From Enchytraeus crypticus (taxonomy: Eukaryota; Annelida; Clitellata; Enchytraeida; Enchytraeidae): DNA of 64,000 bases. Of this stretch, positions 24,994 through 64,000 are shown piece after piece (position 1 is the stretch's first letter; each line of letters starts with the position of its first letter). Location: assembly GCA_905160935.1 (NCBI GenBank), contig CAJHZI010000451.1, positions 614,001 to 678,000 of the forward strand. The letters run 5' to 3'. A program made the position numbers and the translations under genes. The notes under the pieces were generated by a model. It was not told the DNA's origin, ran no database searches, and saw only the letters and a program-made list of their open reading frames with translations.

Positions 24994-27360
24994 TATACAC
25001 AGACACATATATTATATATATAAACAAATTATACATGTTTCGTTAAAAATACCCACAACCGCAATCCAGTAGCAAATCGAAACCATTCTTTATTTAGTCA
25101 GGTAATACAAGAAATGTTCAATTACACCAACATTTCCCAACTTCTAAGAGTAATATCTATACCGGCTTCTTCCGCCACTTAAAGATAATTTGAACTTTAA
25201 GCTCAGGGAGAGGGCTTTTCCTTTCTCTTTACTATCTACTAAATGCTCACTTTTGATGGATAATAACCTTATAATTAGAATATAAAACATAAAATATAAA
25301 ATAATATATAAAGACTCTTATTAAGTTTCTTTGAAATTGTCTGCATAATGCTTTGTTTATTGCTTTCTATATTGCCATTTGTGTGTTTGTACGTTTTCTG
25401 CGGTAAGTCAGATTTCAAGTAATAAATGAATATAATATATACCCGGGTAATAACTAAATCAGAGTAGTAGCTACACTGGCCCCTAAAACAAAATTTGGGC
25501 GATAGTGAAATATTTTAACCATTTGGAATATTTATTCGGTATACCCTGCAGTTAACAGGAAAATATATTCAACAACCTCCTTCCTTGATATCCAGAACTC
25601 ATCTGCCGTCATAACTTCTCCCACAACCAGAACTTTATACATCTCAAACAAGTGTGGATCCTGAGTCAATAACCTGCGATAGAAATCAGGAAATACTGAA
25701 ATGAGTTAAATATGTACCAGACATTATTAAATATCAGGTCCACCACCGTAAATAGATTTACACAAAAACAATTGCAATGGTGACATTTATGTCTTAAATG
25801 TCTTAAACAAGCACGTAATTGCTTCCGGAAACTAGTGTTATGTTAATATGTTCGATAAAATCAATAGAAAGTGTAGCCATCTGGTGATCAAAGTCAGTTA
25901 AAGTGAATACAATTTATTTCTAATTGTTTATTTGTTATATTTATTTATTTAATTTTGATGCACAAAGAAGTGCATTAAGTCTGCCGCTAAAAGTAGGTGT
26001 AACAAAAGCAACAAAAGCCAAGAGGCATAGTGTTCTATAAAGTACAAATTTATTTCAGCAAGATTTTGGAAAAATTAAGGAAGTTAGTGCAAAAGAATGG
26101 ATTTATAAAAGAGTGCATAGGAAAGAGCACCTATGACAGCTACAAATGTTAAGTCACGTGAAGTTACATAGCGGTAGTGCTACGTAAGGTACTGGCTGGA
26201 GCCAGTGGCGAAGTCGGTAAGACGCTCGACCGCAGATCAGTATGTGCGGGTTCAAATCCTGGGCTCGCCTGTCACTGACATTGCTTTCGAGTGAGGAAAC
26301 TGACGTTAACCTTAGCTTTACCAGCTTTTTACTATCGCTAACTTTGATAACCATCGAAACAAAATTTGCCTGACATTTAAAATCCTTAGGCACACACCTA
26401 TTCTTTTCTTCGAGCTCAACGTCTTTCTTTACTCTGAACTTTGGTAGAAGCTGCTGCAGAAGCTCTTTCACATTGTCCCTGTCCTGTTTCTGAGCTTCTC
26501 TCCCAGCTGAGTTGGCAAAATGAAATGTGCAAGCTTTGCCGCAGTGCAGCTGAACCTGCAGTTGAACCTTGTCCTTCGTGTCAGGTGATATCTTTTGAAC
26601 TTCAATAAACACAAAGGAAAAATTTATAATCTACAATTGAACAAATAGTGGTGGCCATAGATGAGCAAGGCTAACAGTAGGTCTGAGGCATAATTAATAC
26701 AATCAACAAACATTCACTGCATTACCACAGCATCAACCAATTACCAGTCACCAAAAAGTCTTGTACATCTTATTACTATTATTATTATCTTATTTACCTT
26801 ATTATTATTATTAATTTATCTTATTTATTTTTATATTTATCTTATTATTATTATTTTTGCAGTGGACAGATGCCCCTATGTACAGTTCAATTAATTATGA
26901 TTAATAGTGAGATGTTTATTAAAATAACGAGAGACTTCAGTTAAATTTGTATACTAATCCTATTTTTAAATTAAATAACTAATATTACTAGTATCTTTAC
27001 TGTGCATAGCTTGATATATTGTACAATTCTATTTCCCATTATCTCATATATCGCTCAATTTAAATACTCAAATAATTTCATTTAAAACTCAATAACTTTT
27101 TTAATTAACTTTAAAACAAATGGTTATACGTTTAAAATTTGTCCATTAGTAACTAGTAATGTGTTTATACAAGTTCATAAAAGCATTAACAAACATATCC
27201 AACCTTTTATATCACCATAGTTAAAGGTATTTTCTGAGAATGAATTCTTCGCAGACTGCATCCATCCCATCCTTTCTTTCATTATATAAAGCGATCCATC
27301 GCACTTCTTCACCTTCACCTGGCTAACTACTAGAAGTACATCTTCCGTCGACTTAGACAT
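17483..27360 (-). CDS. GTF2H1: TFIIH core subunit p62 (GTF2H1), complete, 591 aa
   Basis: Structural subunit of the TFIIH core in transcription initiation and nucleotide excision repair. Twelve coding exons in order: 27360-27204, 26599-26398, 25673-25577, 24796-24731, 24568-24475, 23832-23683, 23005-22926, 22351-22037, 21155-20849, 19175-19060, 18480-18382, 17575-17483. They sum to 1776 nt with all phases closing. Residues ~1-105 form the PH-like N-terminal domain ([50 protein letters not shown]). BSD1 includes [14 protein letters not shown] (~140). BSD2 includes [20 protein letters not shown] and [20 protein letters not shown] (~180-240). Later landmarks: [39 protein letters not shown], and the C-terminal helix [20 protein letters not shown]. 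Human p62 is 548 aa; the excess is mainly a Ser/Thr/Asn-rich linker in the 315-nt exon (~283-387). The stop is TAG. Confidence 0.96.
17702..17980 (+). repeat. Repeat family D, near-full copy
   Basis: The 5' part holds CCGATGACTGCACGTATCGT and AGAAGGCGACTAAAGCCC; the middle has GTGAGCGCCTAGGCTTC; the 3' part has GAGAAGGTCTATTCGTGTCC and an ATGATGACGATG tail. The GTCGTAAGAGGCGACTAA element (clearer at 50320-50341) is conserved between copies. There is no obvious tRNA head. It lies inside the last GTF2H1 intron, on the strand opposite to the gene. Confidence 0.7.
18205..18335 (+). mobile_element. tRNA-derived SINE, family A
   Basis: Plus orientation: a degraded A-box region (GTCAGTAAGATATTCGATCG), B box GGGGTTCAAATCCTGGGCTC, then CCTGTCACCGACATCATTTT, GAGTGAGGATACTGACGTTA and an ATTACCTTTACC end. 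It lies in a GTF2H1 intron. Confidence 0.8.
19386..19712. repeat. ~165-bp direct duplication leading into a minisatellite
   Basis: TTCAGCTTCAGCTACCGATA begins a segment at 19386-19550 that is repeated with few differences at 19551-19712. Both copies end in GGTTGAGGCAATACATGATC, the unit of the following 31-bp array, so the array probably grew from the end of this duplication. Confidence 0.85.
19675..20660. repeat. 31-bp minisatellite, about 32 copies
   Basis: The unit is AATACATGATCAATAAGCTA followed by GCGGTTGAGGC. Variants are AGCGG/AACGG/AGTGG and GAGGC/GAGCC/GAGTC. Variants are interspersed rather than blocked, suggesting repeated exchange. It fills the intron between GTF2H1 exons 21155-20849 and 19175-19060. 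There are no unique spacers, so it is not a CRISPR-like array. Confidence 0.95.
21189..21262 (+). mobile_element. SINE family A, 3' fragment
   Basis: Contains CTCGCCCGTCACTGACATCA, GTGAGGCAACTGACGTTAAC and CTTAGCTTTATCAGC. It lacks the tRNA part and faces the 21283-21425 copy tail to tail, forming an inverted pair. Confidence 0.8.
21283..21425 (-). mobile_element. tRNA-derived SINE, family A, near full length
   Basis: Reverse complement: GGAGTCAGTGGCACTGTTGG (A-box region), B box AGGGTTCAAATCCTGGGCTC, body CGTCACTGACATCGCTTTCG, and tail TAGCTGTATCAGCTTTT. It sits in a GTF2H1 intron. Confidence 0.88.
22775..22885 (+). repeat. Repeat family F copy
   Basis: Reads CCATTAGAGTGCTACAGTCA, TCAATGACAACATCGAGCAC, AATCAAGCCGACGAGC and AAAAACGGTGCAAATTCC. 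Other copies on the same strand: 3912-3965, 4339-4390, 7090-7150, 28388-28510 and 62850-62985. The left edge usually abuts AAT or AAC microsatellite. The type is unknown; a short non-coding retroposon is the likeliest reading. Confidence 0.65.
23006..23330. repeat. (ATCA)-based higher-order repeat at a GTF2H1 acceptor
   Basis: Imperfect units such as GGATACATCAATCAATTAAT and GACAGAATCAATCAG combine into a ~120-bp higher-order unit present about twice. On the sense strand it is TGAT-rich and reaches to within ~12 nt of the acceptor of the 23005-22926 exon. Confidence 0.85.
24045..24345 (+). repeat. Repeat family D copy with internal 17-bp expansion
   Basis: Similar in layout to the 17702-17980 copy (GTGAGCACCTAGGCTCCAG, GAAGTGGAGAAGGTTTATTC, AGCTAAACTGGGATTCAAAG, GATGATGATGATAA). 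Within it, TATTCATATCCCGACCC is repeated four times in tandem (24234-24301), an expansion unique to this copy. Confidence 0.75.
26191..26336 (+). mobile_element. tRNA-derived SINE, family A, best-preserved copy
   Basis: Begins CTGGAGCCAGTGGCGAAGTC with A box TGGCGAAGTCGGTAAGACGC, B box GGGTTCAAATCCTGGGC, then the shared body CTGTCACTGACATTGCTTTC, GAGTGAGGAAACTGACGTTA and the end CCTTAGCTTTACCAGCTTTT. The spacing of boxes A and B matches a tRNA head. It lies in the second GTF2H1 intron, ~60 nt past the donor of the 26599-26398 exon. Confidence 0.92.
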
Positions 27361-58591
<31,231 letters not shown>

Positions 58592-61500
58592 CTTCACGCC
58601 CTTCTGACGCCTAAACTTTCTACTATCCGGTTAGGAAACTTAAGAGAAGCCTTCTTAGAGACCTGACGGGAAAAGTTTCTCTGTTTCTATACGTTCAACT
58701 CGTCACAGATTGCTTCTCCCAAAACTGAGAATTCAGTAATCAACTGTTAAAACATTACACAGTGCAGTATCCGTTAAAGTATTTGAATTCATATAACCAA
58801 TAATATGTAGTCTATATTTGTGGTATACTATAGTAGAGTTCAGTCACAGGTCGAGAATTGGAGTGAAAATATCCAGAGAACCGCGTATATCCTTGACTAA
58901 CTGAAAGCAATAGGAAGCCTAAAGAAATAAACAACTGTTGCATAATTAACTGTTAGGCTTGAAAATCATAACGATACAAGCATTGCTACAAACACATTGC
59001 TACCACTACTGAAGACACAGTGCTATATAGCAGCTACTAACAGTTTGCTACACACATACTGCTACAACACACTGCTATAAACATAAAGATACAAAAAGTT
59101 TGCTACACATCCACTGCTACAAAAAAACTGCTACAAATATATAGCTAAAAGCAGCTTGCTACATATCCACTTCTACACACACCTTGCTACATACCCACTG
59201 CTACAAACACTTCGCTACAAGCATATAGCTACAGTCCTATTGCTCCCACCTAACATAATTTATGCAAATTTAAATTAAACTATTTGTTCATAGTTTTTAC
59301 TATAATAATTTATCAGCATTCGCAACGGCAATATTACACTCGATTCCCGTTGAGACAATGAGATAATCATTTATATTCTACAACAGTTACACAAAAATTA
59401 ATATAAGTTACAAAAGTTACACAAAATTACATAAATACATTTACACCACGTTAATCCACAATGATTTCCTTATTGGGAAGTCTGTTGCTGAAACTCAACC
59501 TAGAAAATTTCACTTCTCACTAAAATTTTCCGAATACTTCCTGTTCCATATTATATGTTAAATAACTCAATTATTTTCTTCCACTTCTCTGTTAAACTGA
59601 AATTTAATTTCGTTTCATTTTGTTAACAATAGACACCAAATAATGCAGAGAAAAAAAGAGTATGAAATATTTCCATAAGCACGTTTGACAAACACATCAA
59701 ACACTACAAGCACATTTACGAAATACTACAAGCACATATAAAAGACAACTCAAGCACATTTAACAAAAACTACAAGCACATTTACCAAACACTACAAGCA
59801 CATTTACCAAATAATACAAGCACATTTACCAAACCCTACAAGCACATTTACCAAGCACTACAAGAACATTCTACAAACACTACAAGCACATTTTACAAAC
59901 GCTACAAGCACATAACAAACACTAAAAGCACATTTAACAAACACTACAAGCACATTTACCAAACACTACAAGCACATTTAATAAACACTACATTTAGCAA
60001 AAACTACAAGCCAAGCCGATACAAGTAAAGAGTCTAAATAAAGCCGTCAATACAGACAATCAGAACTAGTACATTACTTAGACTCTGTAGTACTAATTTA
60101 CATTTTCACAGTATCTCCGAGATCGAGATTGAGCCAATGCCACACAGATATAATTAGCGCAATCAAGCTTCATTCATTAGTTTAATCGTAACTATGTAAA
60201 TATACTCGTTCATTCAATCGCAAATAAATTTCTCAATAAAGTGGACAATTCTTTACCGTATTCTCAACAAGTAACCTTGCTTTTCAAGATCTCGCTTACC
60301 TAACGTTAGCCAACATACAACTTTTACAACGACTCGAGAAAAGCAAACATTGACTTTACATCGAATTAAAAGTTCCATTCATTTCAAGTTCCAAAGCTTC
60401 AATGAAATCTCGCATTATTAACTCCTATAAACTGATATTGGGTAAGATTTGAAGTTTTGCTTGAGCCCTAAAGCATAACGCTTGATTAATTTCTGCAAAT
60501 GCTATCAAATTCCAAGCATTACGACCAAAAAGCAAAAAAGACGCAATTTGTGTCAGAAAAATATGATTTAAGATTGTCTTCTTATAGAAAACGATAAACA
60601 AAAGAATGAACGAATGCACAAATGAATGAATGAATGAATGAATGAATGAATGAATGAATGAATGAATGAATGAATGAAAGTATGAATGAATGAATAAACG
60701 AATGAATCAATGAATGAAGTCTTTTCTTAGTCATTAAGCATCTAGAACTATTCTAACGGCATACTAGTTAACAAATAGTGGGTTGTTCTTGAACTGAATA
60801 ATAATTATAAATTTTGGCGTAAAGCAAAGGTAACGGCTAATCAGATTTGGCTTATTTCTAAATCCCGCATTAACCCATTCGTTCCCAGTCACTAGTTGCT
60901 CAAATTACAACGTTGAGGGGGAGTAGTCATTGGTAGAGTAGAGGAAAAATTAAAATCATATAAACTTACATTATCAAAGTTCATAATTTGTGAAGCGCCA
61001 GTCTTAATTGGAATTTATCTACATTTAAAGTAGTTTCAAGTTTTCAAACTTTTTCTTGATGTAATAGTGTCCATGAAAATGTTAGAGAAATTGTCATGGA
61101 AGGCGACTCGTGCAGGAGCTGAGAAAACAAATGAAAATCACCTCAGAAATCATAAGCATTCACTGACTTTAGTTTATTTGGCGTCTAGTACAGGTTCTAT
61201 GACTTTACGAGTCAGTCATTGATCCGGGGTGGGATAAAATACCATATCCCTTGCGCTGCAATGTTGATCAAAGAGGTGCTCTGTAGAGAGCACTTCTCAA
61301 AGAGCTCGATGCCAGACTGAAAATGGGAATATAGACCTTGAACCTGCCCATTGGCATTTAGTATGATATGTTTATGCTTTTCCACTGTTTGTTAAATAAT
61401 CTTTTTATCAATCTTACGCATTTCTAAGACTTTTTATCAACTAGATCGAGAATTAATCATTCCCACAGGGCGTTAGCTAACTGGTGCTCTACACACACTG

Positions 61501-62756
61501 CTATTCTTGACCATCTTTTACTTATTGTTTCATATGTGCGTTAAATAATTAGGTGAAGACATGTGAACAAAACTGTACATAGTTCATTTTGTAGAGTGTC
61601 ATATTTTGTGTAGGCCTCCATATTCATACACTAGCACTAAACCTATTGGCTATTACGGGAAGCCTATAGGTAGCGCGTGTGTGTTCACAACATAAGTAGT
61701 GTAGATAAGGCAGCATATCTTGATAACACTAACATATTATCGCAGGAGTTGACAGTTGCCTGCACACGCGTAGCAGATAAGGATGTCACAATATTGTGCA
61801 TGCCTTAGTGCACACACTGCACAGTCTACTAGGCTAGTACTAGGCTAGCGGTCGATACTACTTGATAAGGATAACAAGAGCTTGCATTTTAAGTGCACCG
61901 AAAATAGAGGTACTGCAACAGCTAATTCTATTATATAATTAACATAAAAGGTATTAACATTTAATATAAAGAATCATACCAAGCCGTCTAACTTTTTTCA
62001 TATCAAAAATGAAGCACAACTGTCACATTTGCAAAATTACCATTTAATGGATTTTCTCTGATAGCAAATAGCATGATTTACTTTTGCTACATCTAGAATT
62101 TAGCTGTTAACTATTGTATCTTCCTCAAAGCCTACTAACTTCCTCGGAAGCGTGTCTGAGTTGTCGGCTCTTCGAAATATTTACAGTTTTCGGAATACCT
62201 ATTTTTAGTAAACAATACGAGTAACTCGGTATTTCTGGGCACCATTTTTGAATATTAATCCAAAGATAACAAAATTTAATTAACGAATTTTATGAATAAA
62301 AAATCCGTGCAATAGTTCTCAACTGATATCCACGTATAGCATTTTTAGTGTAATAGTGTTAACTCAAAATCTTCAACATTATATTTCTAAATATAAAATA
62401 CCACTCAATAGTAAGCTACCCTAGGCATACATCCAGTGAGAATAAATATGCGTGGGTTTAGACTCAAATTATTGGCAAATGTCATAAAACAGGCTACAAA
62501 CTGCGCCATAGGCTAAACATACTAAAACAGCCTTCTGACTAATTCTATAAACTCGCATTTGCGTGCGTCCCTGTGCGTGTGTGTGCATGTGAGCGCGTGT
62601 ATATGCCTGTGTCTGTGTTTCTCTTTATGCGTCTTTTCCGCAGCTAAGACTAGCAGCTTTTGCTAACTGCGGTGTGGCTTCTCTTAAGCCAAGCGCCAAT
62701 CTCGGTCTCTCTTTAGCCAAAACATTTGGGCGTTCTCTAATAGTTATGATGATGAA

Positions 62757-62802
<46 letters not shown>

Positions 62803-64000
62803 CTGATGATGATGATGATGATGCTGATGATGATGATTATCAACGACAACAACAACAGAATTAGATTGCTACTGTCGTCCATGACAACATTGTGCACTAT
62901 GGTACCAAATCAAATCCGACGAGCAGAGTGTGAGGTATAAAAACGGTGCAAGCCAAAATCCGGGAGTTCGGTCCGAGGAAGGGTACTAGTGGAATACAGG
63001 TTTACGTGTTGGTCTCAGTATCTGTTCAAAGGTTGAATAGGAGAGGTCAAAGAGACAAGAAAACATTTTCAAATTTAGAGAACATAATCATGATGATGAT
63101 GCTGATGTTACATCGTACATTATACCACGTACGTCGATACTAAAGGGTCAACGGTTTTTTGCCCCGACAGGCCTACTCTGAAAGGAGCTGGCACAAGAGT
63201 TCATCATGTTCATAATTTCGCGTACTATCGCGCACACATATTTCAACTTTTTGAGAAAAATTTGCTCCGATACCTAAAACGAAAAGTCGAAGCCCATGAA
63301 TGTCATCAAATTAGATATTTTCTCCATTTATTTGTTCACACATAAATGCACCCAAACAGTAATTGTTAAAGGAAGCCAATATTTCAAGAGTTATTCATTT
63401 ATCTAGTGAACACTTCACTACAAGCAAACAGCAGCTCAATCTCGTCTAGCGCAGCTGCTGCGTGAGCTCTAGCCGCTGCTGCGTGTGCTCTAGCAGCTGC
63501 TGCGTGAGCTCTAGCAGCTGCACTAGCGCGGAAGAACAGCTAGCAGCTATCAGCCTGGCAACATGGAAAGCACTGAGTGCTGGCAAGGCAGACCTTTTGC
63601 GCCTGAAGTATTCGTGGGGGGTAAAATGCCCAGAAAATGGTTACTCGGTGAAAGAGGAGGGGAGCTATTTAGAGTGGGATGGCAGTGTAAAACTTAGCTG
63701 ATTTAATGAAAAGAAATTCAAAGTCATTTTCACCATCTGTCTGCTACAGCTGTTGTTTAAGAATTGTAACCACGCACGATACCGTGTAAAATAGTTGAAA
63801 GTCTACAAACTATGACCATTGTATGACGGTAATATAGTATAAATTATATAATGTGGCATAATTAATTCTTGCATATTATTTATCTGATTATTTAGAGCAG
63901 TAGGTCGACAGCTTTAAACACAAATAATATTTATGAAGAAAATACAAATATTTTTGTATTCAGATGTTCATAAATTAACAGTTCATAGATTTCACTTACT
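58592..64000. other. Region upstream of kindlin; no supported gene
   Basis: Should hold the kindlin 5' UTR and promoter, but no core element can be fixed. Contents: tandem TTGCTACAAACACACTGCTA-like units (58975-59230), a 22-bp tandem (ACAAGCACATTTACCAAACA plus CT, ~59690-60010), (GAAT)n at 60620-60712, (ATG)n at 62747-62836 followed by a family F copy (62850-62985), and an open frame at 63450-63701 with a repetitive Cys/Ser start. The rest is AT-rich unique sequence. Confidence 0.65.

Noticed and set aside
24765-25036. Tyr/Ile-rich frames over TA tracts (also at 5298-5516, 9843-10040, 27499-27681, 40443-40862)
   Set aside because: Pure microsatellite translation; the only real coding part in these is kindlin exon 40565-40458.
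26154-26397. Extension of the GTF2H1 exon frame through the donor
   Set aside because: The reading continues into intron and the family A SINE; the exon ends at 26398 with GTGTGT, and phases fit only with that end.
63450-63701. Plus-strand frame with a Cys/Ser repeat start and a more complex end (LATWKALSAGKADLLRLKYS)
   Set aside because: It has no ATG of its own, begins in a 27-bp tandem repeat and lacks a recognisable domain; it might be a terminal exon, but I cannot support it.

Overview
This is a eukaryotic nuclear window: intron-rich, AT-rich and crowded with micro- and minisatellites and short tRNA-derived retroposons. The gene set (a kindlin/fermitin of the integrin adhesome, TFIIH p62, cytosolic-type NADP isocitrate dehydrogenase) points to an animal. 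The SINE families and repeat style suggest a non-vertebrate metazoan, but I cannot name the phylum from sequence alone.

Layout. (1) 766-7636, minus strand: NADP-dependent isocitrate dehydrogenase (IDH1-like), ten coding exons from the start codon to about residue 329; the last ~80-90 residues lie beyond base 1. (2) 7637-10948: divergent intergenic region with TA and GT microsatellites. (3) 10949-13706, plus strand: an unrecognised 779-residue glutamine-rich protein in two coding exons, with a 16-nt candidate microexon in its intron. (4) 13707-17482: 3' region, tail-to-tail with the next gene. (5) 17483-27360, minus strand: complete GTF2H1 (TFIIH p62), 12 exons, 591 aa. (6) 27361-32320: intergenic. 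(7) 32321-58591, minus strand: complete kindlin/fermitin, 13 coding exons, 691 aa. (8) 58592-64000: upstream of kindlin, no convincing gene. For each multi-exon model the exon lengths and phases close without a break, which is the main support for the coordinates.

The most unusual signal concerns exon edges. In IDH and kindlin, at least seven exon boundaries are next to tandem arrays that repeat the splice site together with the first or last ~20-40 coding bases of that exon. Copies usually keep the AG or GT, and by hand count their differences from the true exon are mostly synonymous (about 29 against about 12). The last 11 codons plus stop of kindlin are also copied twice downstream, with synonymous differences only. 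In addition, about a dozen 3' splice sites are preceded by (TGAT)n tracts, and several kindlin donors are followed by the complementary (ATCA)n, so some introns could pair end to end.

Dispersed repeats form at least seven families (called A to G here). A, B and C carry recognisable Pol III A/B boxes. A and E share an internal module despite different ends. D, E and F end in ATG, ATT or AAC-type microsatellites. Two palindromic elements (one with Tc1/mariner-like ends and TA duplications) are present. I saw no reverse transcriptase, capsid, envelope or LTR.
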